In this document: positions 18,437 to 25,691 of the stretch, one piece after another
Position numbering within the stretch: position 1 is the first letter of the stretch
How the letters are laid out: each line of letters starts with the position of its first letter
Origin: Pararhizobium_B sp963760965
Lineage (GTDB): Bacteria > Pseudomonadota > Alphaproteobacteria > Rhizobiales > Rhizobiaceae
NCBI GenBank assembly: GCA_963760965.1
Contig: CAVXEW010000008.1
Coordinates: 62,001-126,000, forward strand
Reading direction: 5' to 3'
Length of the DNA stretch: 64,000 bases
The notes under the pieces: generated by a model
What the model saw: the letters and a program-made list of their open reading frames with translations, nothing else
Told to the model about the DNA's origin: nothing
Database searches by the model: none
Translations under genes and position numbers: made by a program

Positions 18437-19114
18437 ATGCAGGCAGGAAACATCCACTACAGAAATGCAGAGGATCTACCTCGGACAGTCCCCATATTCC
18501 CGCTCTGCGGAGCCCTTCTTCTGCCCGGCGGGCAGCTGCCGCTCAACATCTTCGAGCCGCGCTACCTGCAGATGTTCGACGACGCGCTGGCAGGCGACAG
18601 GATCGTCGGCATCATCCAGCCCGAATTCGACAGGGAGGGCAATGTCAGGAAATCGGACGTGCCGGCACTGAGCGCGGTGGGCTGCCTTGGCCGGGTCTGC
18701 TCCTTCTCCGAAACGGGTGACGGCCGCTACATCGTCTCGCTGACCGGTATCTGCCGCTTCCGGATCGCCGAGGAGGTACAGAGCGGAAAAGCCTATCGGG
18801 CCGCCCGCGCCACCCCCTTCCTCGGCGACCTTTCCCCTGACGAGGCCTCCAGTCAGGTCGACAGGCAGGCCTTGATCAAGAGCTTCAGGGCCTACCTCGA
18901 ATCAAACGAGCTCGATGCCGACTGGTCGAGCATCGAAAGGGCGAGCAATACGACCCTCGTCAATTGCCTCGCCATGATGTCGCCTTTCGGCCCGGCAGAG
19001 AAACAGGCACTCCTCGAGGCGCCGGACCTCAAGAGCCGCGCCGAGACGCTGATCGCTATTACGGAGATTGCGCTCGCCGGCCAGAATGACGACTATCCCG
19101 GCGGCATACAGTAA
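18437..19114 (+). CDS. Lon N-terminal (LON_substrate-binding) domain protein
   Basis: 225 residues, a stand-alone PUA-like domain of the ATP-dependent protease Lon without ATPase or protease parts. The motif IFPLCGALLLPGGQLPLNIFEPRYL (split here at the middle) starts near residue 20; GCLGRVCSF and ISLTGICRFRI follow. Family members are widespread in alphaproteobacteria, with presumed roles in protein quality control that are not well defined. I chose ATG 18437 because MQAGNIHYRNAEDLPR matches the typical N-terminus; TTG 18410 and ATG 18413 are in-frame alternatives. The Trm112 gene follows 20 bp later. Confidence 0.85.
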   Translation: MQAGNIHYRNAEDLPRTVPIFPLCGALLLPGGQLPLNIFEPRYLQMFDDALAGDRIVGIIQPEFDREGNVRKSDVPALSAVGCLGRVCSFSETGDGRYIVSLTGICRFRIAEEVQSGKAYRAARATPFLGDLSPDEASSQVDRQALIKSFRAYLESNELDADWSSIERASNTTLVNCLAMMSPFGPAEKQALLEAPDLKSRAETLIAITEIALAGQNDDYPGGIQ

Positions 19115-19134
19115 CGGCAGGGGAACCTCTCCAG

Positions 19135-19332
19135 ATGGCCAGAACGCTCGAGTTGCCCAAGTCGATCGATCCCCTGCTTCTGGAGATGCTTGTCTGCCCG
19201 CTGACCAAGGGCAGGCTGGAGTACGACCGCGACGCCGGCGAACTGGTATCCGAGAGCGCCCGGCTCGCCTATCCGATCCGCGATGGGGTTCCGATCATGC
19301 TGGTCTCCGAGGCGCGACAGATCGAGGCGTGA
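19135..19332 (+). CDS. Trm112-family protein (YcaR-like)
   Basis: 65 residues. Small Trm112p domain: LLEMLVCPLTKGRLEYD near residues 14-30 and LAYPIRDGVPIMLVSEARQ near 44-62, both family signatures. Trm112 proteins act as partners or activators of methyltransferases; in bacteria the client is usually unknown. Only one Cys of the possible zinc site is present, as common in bacterial members. Likely cotranscribed with the Lon-domain gene. Confidence 0.9.
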   Translation: MARTLELPKSIDPLLLEMLVCPLTKGRLEYDRDAGELVSESARLAYPIRDGVPIMLVSEARQIEA

Positions 19333-19376
19333 CGAGCCGCCGGCCGGGCGACGGCCAGATCGCTCGGACCTTGGCC

Positions 19377-20252
19377 TTACAGGTCCTTTTCGAAGAACAG
19401 GTCCGGATAGGGGTCGTCGTTGAAGCGAGGGATTTCGCGCCAGCCATCGCACCGGTAGAGCCGGACGGCCTCCGGCAGCGCGCTGTTTGTGTCGAGCCGA
19501 AGCGTTTTCATGGAAAGCTCGCGACCGGCCTTCTCGGCCGCATTCATCAGACGTCTCCCGACGCCGAGCCCGCGAGCAGCGCGCGACACCCAAAGCCGCT
19601 TGATTTCGCCGCTTGCGCCGCCGCTGCCCTTGAGGCCGACGCAGCCGACCGGCAAACCTTCGCTCATCGCCAGCAGAAACACGCCCCGCGGGCGGACCAT
19701 GTCCTCGGCATCCGGGTCGCGCGAGAGCGAAACGTCGAAACCACGCTCGAAGCGGAGGGCAAGCTCCGCATAATACTCACCAAGACAGTAGCGCGCTTCC
19801 GCGCACCCCGGATCGGCCTCCCGGAGCGCAATCCTGTCGCGGCCGAGAATGGATGCGACCAGATCCATGGCCCCGAGCAGCGCGCCGGAGCGGGAATGGC
19901 CGGACAGCAGCGCTCGCGCCCGCGCATCGGACAGTTGCTCGTAGGCGGCGAACTCCTCCCTGCCCGCCGCCGTCAGTCTTGCGACGCGGCGGCGCGCGTC
20001 CCCCGGCTTTGGCGTAGTCTCGACCAGCCCCTCCTCCTCCAGTCCACGCAGAAGGCGGCTCATCAGGCCGGAATCGAGGCCGAGATAGTCTCGCACCTCC
20101 GCGACGTCCGTCCGGCCCTGGCCGATAGCATTGAGGACGCGGGCCGCTCCGAGCGCCCGTCCACGGCCGAGGAACGAGGAATCGAGTGCACCCACCTCCA
20201 GGGTTACGACACGATTGAAGCGACGGACTCGAGCGACTGGGTCAAGGGTCAT
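19377..20252 (-). CDS. MarR-type HTH regulator fused to GNAT acetyltransferase
   Basis: 291 residues. Residues about 5-140 are a winged helix of the MarR type (LLRGLEEEGLVETTPKPGDARRRVARLT is the wing); residues about 150-291 are a GNAT domain with the acetyl-CoA motif RAARGLGVGRRLM and the C-terminal LYRCDGWREIPRFNDDPYPDLFF. Such fusions are usually self-regulating and acetylate a small molecule or peptide, here unknown. The start codon at 20252 lies inside a perfect palindrome and a -10/-35 pair is directly upstream, with no Shine-Dalgarno, so translation may be leaderless. See the promoter entry. Confidence 0.88.
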   Translation of the reverse strand: MTLDPVARVRRFNRVVTLEVGALDSSFLGRGRALGAARVLNAIGQGRTDVAEVRDYLGLDSGLMSRLLRGLEEEGLVETTPKPGDARRRVARLTAAGREEFAAYEQLSDARARALLSGHSRSGALLGAMDLVASILGRDRIALREADPGCAEARYCLGEYYAELALRFERGFDVSLSRDPDAEDMVRPRGVFLLAMSEGLPVGCVGLKGSGGASGEIKRLWVSRAARGLGVGRRLMNAAEKAGRELSMKTLRLDTNSALPEAVRLYRCDGWREIPRFNDDPYPDLFFEKDL

Positions 20253-20287
20253 TTAGCTGACTTTAGTCAGCTAAATGACCCTGTCAA
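20247..20287 (-). promoter_or_regulatory. Overlapping promoter, operator and start codon of the MarR-GNAT gene
   Basis: A perfect inverted repeat with 16-bp arms, GGTCATTTAGCTGACT (20247-20262) and its complement (20265-20280), is separated by TT. On the minus strand TTGACA (20282-20287) is followed after 16 nt by TAAAGT (20260-20265), and the gene ATG (20250-20252) begins about 7 nt later, at the expected transcription start. Binding of a MarR dimer would cover the -10 box and the initiation site. This predicts autorepression and a leaderless mRNA. Confidence 0.75.
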
Positions 20288-20315
20288 TCCGGCGCGACGA
20301 AAGCAGCCGAAGCCG

Positions 20316-21542
20316 CTAGATCGCATCTCCGCGAAGCAGCCTGGGCTCGCCGCTGCCGGTCAGTCCGGCCGCCTGCCGGATGAAGAAGCTCTTCAGGGAA
20401 GGCATGCGGTCCACGACGCCGAGACCGAAGTCGCGAGCGGCTCGCAGCGGCATGAAGTCGTTAGAAAAAAGCCGGTTCAGCACGTCCGTCGTGACGCCCA
20501 TCTGGAAGGTATCGAACCGGCGCCATGCCTGGTAGCGTTCGAGCGTGGAAACGGCGCCGATGTCGAGGCCGAGCCTGTCCGCCTCGACGACGGTTTCCGC
20601 GAGCGCGGCAGCATCCTTGAAGCCGAGGTTCAGCCCTTGGCCGGCGATCGGATGAATGCCGTGCGCGGCATCGCCGGCGAGTGCGATCCGCGGCCCGATG
20701 AAATCGCGCGCAAGCGTCAGTCCGAGCGGAAACGCCCGGCGGCCGCCGGCCAGTTCGATACGCCCGAGCTTGTGGCCAAAGCGGCGTTCCAGTTCGGCTT
20801 CGAAGACGAGGTCGTCCTCGCCGACGAGCTTCTCGGCGTCGCGCGTGCGCTCCGTCCAGACGAGCGAGGAGCGGTCGCCCTTCAACGGCAGTATCGCGAA
20901 GGGACCGGCCGGGAGGAAATGTTCCTCGGCGCGCCCGTTGTGCGGCCGTTCGTGCTTCACGGTGGTGACGATGCCGGACTGGTCGTAGCTCCATTCCACG
21001 GTACGGATGCCTGCCATCGATCGCAGCGCCGATCGCACGCCGTCGGCGGCGACGACGAGGCGGGCTTCGTCCCCGGTGCCGTCGGAAAAGCGCACCTCGG
21101 CGTGCGCATCGCGCACCATGAACCCGTCGAGCCGCTTCGACTGGCGAATGTCTATGCCGAGTTCGCTGCATTTATCCCGTAGCGCGCCCACGAGCTTGAC
21201 GTTTTCGACCATGTGGGCGAACGGCTCGCCCGGGCCGACATTGCCGTCGAAGGTCAGGAAGACCGGGCGCACCGGATCGGACGTGCGCGAGTCCGTGACG
21301 ACCATTTCGGTAATCGGCTGGGCATCCGGCTTCAGCGTCTGCCAGACGCCCATCCGGTCGAGCATGCGCGTCGCCGCCGCTGCGATCGCCGATGCGCGCT
21401 GATCCTTCTTCCAGACTTCGGGCGGGGCGGCATCCACCAGCCCCACGTCGAGGCCCGGTCGTGCCTGCTTGAGGCCGACGGCTACGGCAAGACCGACATA
21501 TCCGCCGCCGCCGACGAGCACGTCATGAGCTTTCGAGGCCAT
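20316..21542 (-). CDS. UbiH/UbiF/COQ6-type FAD monooxygenase
   Basis: 408 residues. Flavin-dependent hydroxylase of ubiquinone biosynthesis. The FAD Rossmann motif near residue 8 reads VLVGGGGYVGLAVAVGL; the second FAD signature GDAAHGIHPIAGQGLNLGFKD lies near 285-305. In rhizobia this family hydroxylates one or more positions of the ubiquinone ring; which position is uncertain (UbiH, UbiF or UbiL type). ATG 21542 has AAGGATC upstream. Divergent from tesB, with a short palindrome between. Confidence 0.87.
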   Translation of the reverse strand: MASKAHDVLVGGGGYVGLAVAVGLKQARPGLDVGLVDAAPPEVWKKDQRASAIAAAATRMLDRMGVWQTLKPDAQPITEMVVTDSRTSDPVRPVFLTFDGNVGPGEPFAHMVENVKLVGALRDKCSELGIDIRQSKRLDGFMVRDAHAEVRFSDGTGDEARLVVAADGVRSALRSMAGIRTVEWSYDQSGIVTTVKHERPHNGRAEEHFLPAGPFAILPLKGDRSSLVWTERTRDAEKLVGEDDLVFEAELERRFGHKLGRIELAGGRRAFPLGLTLARDFIGPRIALAGDAAHGIHPIAGQGLNLGFKDAAALAETVVEADRLGLDIGAVSTLERYQAWRRFDTFQMGVTTDVLNRLFSNDFMPLRAARDFGLGVVDRMPSLKSFFIRQAAGLTGSGEPRLLRGDAI

Positions 21543-21598
21543 AGGTGATCCTTTCCGCCATCACGCCCGGCTGCTCACTTTGCAGCGGACACGCTTTC

Positions 21599-21616
21599 CT
21601 ATAACCCCCGTTATAG
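21599..21616. repeat. Inverted repeat between ubi hydroxylase and tesB
   Basis: Arms CTATAAC (21599-21605) and GTTATAG (21610-21616) flank CCCC. It lies in the 115-bp divergent intergenic region, 42 bp before the tesB start, where an operator would be expected. No matching regulator is adjacent. Confidence 0.4.
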
Positions 21617-21657
21617 TGCATCAACCGGCACGTTCCCACCGAGGAGGGCCACCGATC

Positions 21658-22536
21658 ATGTCCGACGGCCAGACGAGCGCGATGAGGCAGCTACTGGAAA
21701 CGCTCGATCTCGAGCAACTGGAGCACGACCTCTACCGCGGAATGAGCCCGCAGGTCGGCTGGCAGCGGGTCTTCGGCGGACAGGTGATCGGCCAGGCACT
21801 CGTGGCCGCACAGCGCACCGTCGGCGAAGGCCGCTACGTCCATTCCCTGCACGCCTACTTCATGCGGCCCGGCGATCCGGCGGTGCCCATCGTCTACGAG
21901 GTGGACCGGATCCGCGACGGCACCAGCTTCACGACGCGCCGCGTCGTGGCGATCCAGCACGGCAAGGCGATCTTCTCGCTGTCGGCGTCCTTCCAGGTGG
22001 ACGAGACGGGGTTCGAGCACCAGACGCCGATGCCCAACGCGCCGATGCCGGAAGATCTGCTGGGCGAGCAGGAGATGAGAGAGCAGTTCCTCAACAAGGC
22101 GCCGGAGAACATCCGGCGCTACTGGAAGCGCGACAGGCCGATCGAGATCCGCCCGGTGTCGCTTGCACACTATCTTTCCCGCGACAAGCTCGATCCGGAG
22201 CAGAAGGTCTGGGTGCGGACCACCGGCCCGGTTCCCGCCGAACGGCATCTTCAGGCGGCCGTCCTCGCCTATCTTTCCGACATGACGCTGCTCGACACGT
22301 CGCTCTTCGCGCACGGGACCTCCGTGTTCGACCGCAACCTGCAGGCAGCGAGCCTGGACCACGCCATGTGGTTCCATCGTCCCTGCCCGCTCGACGACTG
22401 GCTGCTCTATTCCGCCGAGAGCCCCAACGCCAACGGCGCTCGCGGGCTGGCCCTCGGCTACATCTTCACTCGCGACGGCAAGCTCGTCGCCACGGTCGCC
22501 CAGGAGGGGTTGATCCGAAAAAGGGCAGTTGATTAA
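21658..22536 (+). CDS. tesB: Acyl-CoA thioesterase II
   Basis: 292 residues, the normal TesB length. Double hot-dog thioesterase hydrolysing medium and long acyl-CoA. Hot-dog 1 contains QRVFGGQVIGQALVAAQRT (residues about 37-55) and SFTTRRVVAIQHGKAIFSLS; hot-dog 2 contains LAYLSDMTLLDTSL with the catalytic Asp and SLDHAMWFHRP; the end HVATVAQEGLIR-like segment is present as LVATVAQEGLIRKR. ATG 21658 follows GAGGAGG; the upstream frame extension is not conserved. Confidence 0.94.
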   Translation: MSDGQTSAMRQLLETLDLEQLEHDLYRGMSPQVGWQRVFGGQVIGQALVAAQRTVGEGRYVHSLHAYFMRPGDPAVPIVYEVDRIRDGTSFTTRRVVAIQHGKAIFSLSASFQVDETGFEHQTPMPNAPMPEDLLGEQEMREQFLNKAPENIRRYWKRDRPIEIRPVSLAHYLSRDKLDPEQKVWVRTTGPVPAERHLQAAVLAYLSDMTLLDTSLFAHGTSVFDRNLQAASLDHAMWFHRPCPLDDWLLYSAESPNANGARGLALGYIFTRDGKLVATVAQEGLIRKRAVD

Positions 22537-22660
22537 GAATTGTGCATTTTGAAAGAAATGAACAAAAATGTTGCATCAACGCCTGGCCAGATCGGCTAAC
22601 TAACGCCTGACGTAATAATTTTCGACTTTTATTCAATAACTTAACTCCCGAAATCCAAAC

Positions 22661-22676
22661 TGGCACAGACTTTGAT
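22661..22676 (+). promoter_or_regulatory. Sigma-54 type promoter of glnK-amtB
   Basis: TGGCAC, 5 nt, TTGAT matches the -24/-12 layout (GG and the -12 dinucleotide 10 nt apart) except that the -12 GC is GA. It lies 92 bp before glnK, and the preceding 120 bp are AT-rich, as expected for an enhancer zone. glnK-amtB is classically NtrC and sigma-54 dependent, so context supports the call. I could not find a clean NtrC palindrome. Confidence 0.6.
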
Positions 22677-22767
22677 TCCCTTTCTGGCGGGTCACGGTGG
22701 CGGCAATGCGCACCGTCACCGGTACGTGGCGGCTGTCCGGCCGCGTCAAACGAAGGATGGGAACCGG

Positions 22768-23106
22768 ATGAAACTCGTTATGGCCATCATAAAGCCGTTC
22801 AAGCTGGACGAGGTGCGCGAAGCCCTCACGGCAGTCGGCATTCAGGGGCTGACCGTAACCGAGGTGAAGGGTTACGGACGTCAGAAGGGGCACACCGAAA
22901 TCTACCGCGGCGCCGAGTATGCCGTCAGCTTTCTGCCCAAGCTGAAAATTGAACTCGCCGTACCGTCCGATCTCGTCGAACGGACTGTCGAGGCCATCTC
23001 GACGGCCGCGAAGACGGGACAGATCGGCGACGGGAAGATCTTTGTCTACACGATCGACCAGGCCGTGCGCATCCGCACCGGCGAAACCGATGCCGACGCG
23101 CTCTAG
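22768..23106 (+). CDS. glnK: Nitrogen regulatory PII protein GlnK
   Basis: 112 residues, exact family length. Trimeric PII signal protein sensing ATP/ADP and 2-oxoglutarate; blocks AmtB when nitrogen is plentiful and is uridylylated when scarce. The T-loop EVKGYGRQKGHTEIYRGAEY ends in the uridylylation site Tyr51; the B-loop segment GQIGDGKIFV and the C-loop VRIRTGE are intact. Its position 21 bp before amtB identifies it as GlnK rather than GlnB. ATG 22768 is the family start; the open frame continues upstream by chance. Confidence 0.96.
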   Translation: MKLVMAIIKPFKLDEVREALTAVGIQGLTVTEVKGYGRQKGHTEIYRGAEYAVSFLPKLKIELAVPSDLVERTVEAISTAAKTGQIGDGKIFVYTIDQAVRIRTGETDADAL

Positions 23107-23127
23107 GGCAAGGAAAGGAATTCGGGA

Positions 23128-24432
23128 ATGCAAGTGAAATATCTCAAGTTGACCGGCCTGACGGCTCTTGCGGCCATCGCCGGTACGTTGCCGGCTCTCG
23201 CGCAGACGAACGCGCCGAAGCTAGATTCCGGCGACACGGCATGGATGCTGACGTCCACTGCGCTCGTGCTGATGATGACTGTGCCCGGCCTCGCGCTCTT
23301 CTACGGCGGCATGGTGCGCAAGAAGAACGTGCTGGCCACGGCCATGCAGAGCTTTGCGATCTGCTGCCTCGTGACAGTGATCTGGATGATCGTCGGCTAC
23401 TCTCTCGCCTTCAAGGATGGCGGCGGGCTCAACGCCTATGTCGGGGGCCTTCAGAGCTTCTTCCTGAAGGGAATGACTGGCGCCTCACTCAGCGGGACAA
23501 TTCCGGAAACCGTGTTCATGTGCTTCCAGATGACCTTTGCGATCATCACCCCGGCACTGATCGCCGGTGCCTTCGCGGACCGCATGAAGTTCTCCGCGAT
23601 GCTCTGGTTCATGGGCATATGGAGCATTGTCGTCTACAGCCCGATCGCCCACTGGGTCTGGGGTGGCGGTTTCCTGGGCGGACTTGGGGTCAAGGACTTC
23701 GCCGGCGGTACTGTCGTGCACATCAATGCCGGCGTCGCGGGCCTCGTCTGCGCACTCGTCCTCGGCAAGCGCCAGGGCTATGGCACGGAGAACATGGCAC
23801 CGCACAACTTGGTGCTTTCGCTGATCGGCGCCTCGCTCCTGTGGGTCGGCTGGTTCGGTTTCAATGCGGGTTCCGAACTTGCCGCCGATGGTGTCGCCGG
23901 CATGGCCATGGCGGTCACGCAGATCGCCACCGCTGCCGCGGCGCTCGCGTGGATGTTCGTCGAGTGGATCGGGCACGGCAAGCCGAGCATACTCGGCATC
24001 ATCTCCGGTGCGGTGGCCGGGCTCGTCGCGATCACGCCGGCGTCCGGCTACGTCGGACCGACAGGGGCACTCATCATCGGCATCGTCGCGGGCATCGTCT
24101 GCTCCTGGTCGGCAACTTCGCTCAAGCCGAAGCTCGGCTACGACGACTCGCTCGACGCCTTCGGCGTGCACGGAGTGGGCGGCTTCGTCGGCGCGATCCT
24201 GACCGGCATCTTCATCAGCAAGACCTTCGGCGGCGTAGGCCTCGCAGATGGTGTCTCCATCGGCAGCCAGGTATGGATCCAGTTCCTCGGAACGCTTGCC
24301 ACCATCATCTGGTCGGGCGTCGCAAGCTTCGTCATCCTCAAGGTGATCGACGCGACGATCGGGCTGCGCGTAACCAAGGACGTCGAGGTCGAGGGTCTCG
24401 ACATCAACCTTCACGGCGAGGTCGTGCAATAG
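23128..24432 (+). CDS. amtB: Ammonium transporter AmtB
   Basis: 434 residues with a cleavable-type N-terminus (LTALAAIAGTLPALAQ) and eleven hydrophobic helices. Imports ammonium across the inner membrane as a trimer. Signatures include DTAWMLTSTALVLMMTVPGL, LFYGGMVRKKNVL, the pore-His segment GGTVVHINAGVAGLV (the first pore His) and DAFGVHGVGG (the second pore His), which line the conduction path. Cotranscribed with glnK. A strong stem-loop follows the stop. Confidence 0.96.
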   Translation: MQVKYLKLTGLTALAAIAGTLPALAQTNAPKLDSGDTAWMLTSTALVLMMTVPGLALFYGGMVRKKNVLATAMQSFAICCLVTVIWMIVGYSLAFKDGGGLNAYVGGLQSFFLKGMTGASLSGTIPETVFMCFQMTFAIITPALIAGAFADRMKFSAMLWFMGIWSIVVYSPIAHWVWGGGFLGGLGVKDFAGGTVVHINAGVAGLVCALVLGKRQGYGTENMAPHNLVLSLIGASLLWVGWFGFNAGSELAADGVAGMAMAVTQIATAAAALAWMFVEWIGHGKPSILGIISGAVAGLVAITPASGYVGPTGALIIGIVAGIVCSWSATSLKPKLGYDDSLDAFGVHGVGGFVGAILTGIFISKTFGGVGLADGVSIGSQVWIQFLGTLATIIWSGVASFVILKVIDATIGLRVTKDVEVEGLDINLHGEVVQ

Positions 24433-24443
24433 TCACGCCATGG

Positions 24444-24468
24444 CGCGGGGCGGACCGTCCGCCCCGCG
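24444..24468 (+). terminator. Stem-loop after glnK-amtB
   Basis: Perfect 11-bp arms CGCGGGGCGGA (24444-24454) and TCCGCCCCGCG (24458-24468) with a CCG loop, 12 bp after the amtB stop. No U-run follows, so it may be a weak or Rho-assisted terminator or an mRNA 3' stabiliser. Confidence 0.65.
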
Positions 24469-24521
24469 TCCAGCCTTCCGTCGTGGCTCCCGAGGGGAAC
24501 CGCCAACTCAGGGCCCGTCTG

Positions 24522-24993
24522 AACGCGCTCGTCGATCTCCTCGCATACACGGCTGACCTGGCTCTTGGAGACGCCGCTCATGCCCATCGCCTTGACCAGG
24601 TCGTCGACCGAGCGCGTCGAGACACCCTGGATGTAAGCTTCCTGGATCACGGCCGTCAGCGTTCGGCGGGCAAACGATTCACTGGATCGGTTGCTTTCCC
24701 GCCTCACTCTCGGCCATGCGGCGCGGCTCCAGGAAGCTCGGGAAGTAGGAGCCTTTCCGGAGCTTCGGAATGCGCAGCTCCACAGTGCCGGCGCGGGTCT
24801 CCCAGTCGCGGTCGCGATAGCCGTTTCACTGGGCGGTCCTGAGCGGGTTCTTCTCGCCATAGCCGGCTCCGGTTGCCGAGCCGACCTCGATCTCCATCAG
24901 CCGTTCGACGGCAAAGCCGATCATCTCGCGCAGGAGATCGGCGTCAGGGGTCTTCTCCACGAGCGCACGCAGGTTCATCATGTCGTCGGTCAT
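24522..24993 (-). pseudogene. IS256 (mutator-type) transposase remnant
   Basis: The minus strand starts at ATG 24993 with MTDDMMNLRALVEKTPDADL and continues through GFAVERLMEIEVGSATGAGYGEKNPLRTAQ (two segments), the usual IS256-family N-terminus. A TGA then replaces the expected Arg codon. Reading through gives NGYRDRDWETRAGTVELRIP, and another frame continues as AVIQEAYIQGVSTRSVDDLV up to VCEEIDERV near 24522, where homology stops. About the first third of a transposase remains; the DDE catalytic part is missing. Stop codon, frame disruption and truncation together show a dead element. Confidence 0.85.
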
Positions 24994-25129
24994 CGGTGCT
25001 TCCTTCGAATCAGGTTGGTCTCAAGCAACCCGACCATGACCGAAAGAGCATCGATGACCATCCGCTCCGCCGCCCGCTCGCTACGGCGCTGTGAAAGGCG
25101 CGCTCGCGAGCGGCTGCGCTGCCGCCGAG

Positions 25130-25234
25130 CTACACCATCCCTGGGGGCACGACCACGATTAATGATGCCCGTACCCGCGAGAGTTCCTCATCAAGTCTTG
25201 CCAGCTCACGTCTGCGTCCGACGAAGATGGAGCA
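25130..25234 (-). pseudogene. Possible N-terminal stub of an AAA-type ATPase
   Basis: A 35-codon stretch on the minus strand without a start codon reads IFVGRRRELARLDEELSRV followed by RASLIVVV and then stops at 25130-25132. It resembles the start of ATPase_2-type proteins (FVGR-x-EL then a strand leading to the P-loop), but breaks off exactly where the P-loop should begin, next to the IS256 remnant. Short, so the match could be chance. Confidence 0.3.
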
Positions 25235-25279
25235 AATCCTGGATTAGACTAATTGCGATTAGACTAATCCAGGATTTGC
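25232..25279. repeat. Nested tandem palindromes
   Basis: Two copies of ATTAGACTAAT (25243-25253 and 25258-25268), each itself a palindrome around a central A, are separated by TGCG. They sit inside a larger inverted repeat with perfect 16-bp arms GCAAATCCTGGATTAG (25232-25247) and its complement (25264-25279). The centre-to-centre distance is 15 bp. This could be a double operator, a recombination or insertion site, or a transposon end; no partner gene is intact nearby. Confidence 0.6.
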
Positions 25280-25600
25280 GGCATCGCGCACGGGCCACGT
25301 CTCGGGTCCAGGTGGCCTACAAAATCATCCCGGCACAAGGACTTGGGAGATACCGAATTTTTAAGCCGAGCAGACTTCGTTTGTCGAATGAGCAGAGCGA
25401 GCTTCCATTCGTGCGGGCGGGGTGTAAATCCGATCGATTTCACATTTTCTGCAGCCTGAGAAACCCTATAAGCCATTGTGGCTTATGGGATTCACCGGAA
25501 ATTTCAACCAAGATTCCACCTTTTGTTAGGGGCTGGCTCCGCGACGGGGCCCCGTTCTTTCGACCTGCGCCGAACACGGGACGCGACGAATGGCGGATGG

Positions 25601-25615
25601 TTAATGCGGCTTTAA
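25601..25615 (+). promoter_or_regulatory. CtrA-type box upstream of ftsK
   Basis: TTAA, 7 nt, TTAAC exactly matches the full CtrA consensus TTAA-N7-TTAA and lies 77 bp before the ftsK start. CtrA is the alphaproteobacterial cell-cycle master regulator and ftsK is a division gene, so the site is plausible. Confidence 0.6.
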
Positions 25616-25691
25616 CCGACGCCCCCCTAGGATCGCGGCCGAATGCAGCCTTCCGGGGCTGAGGCAAACAGATTCGGGCTAGTACAAGACC

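Larger units (their letters stand above)
24994..25691. other. Decayed islet between IS256 remnant and ftsK
   Basis: About 700 bp without an intact gene. It contains a possible ATPase stub (25130-25234), tandem palindromes (25232-25279), a hairpin (arms around 25470-25493, ATAAGCCA and TGGCTTAT) and the ftsK promoter with a CtrA-type box. From about 25220 to 25540 it is visibly more AT-rich than its neighbours, in keeping with foreign or relic DNA. Confidence 0.6.

Noticed and set aside
25470..25493. Hairpin ATAAGCCA / TGGCTTAT as part of a tRNA or att site
   Set aside because: No cloverleaf can be formed and no integrase gene is present.
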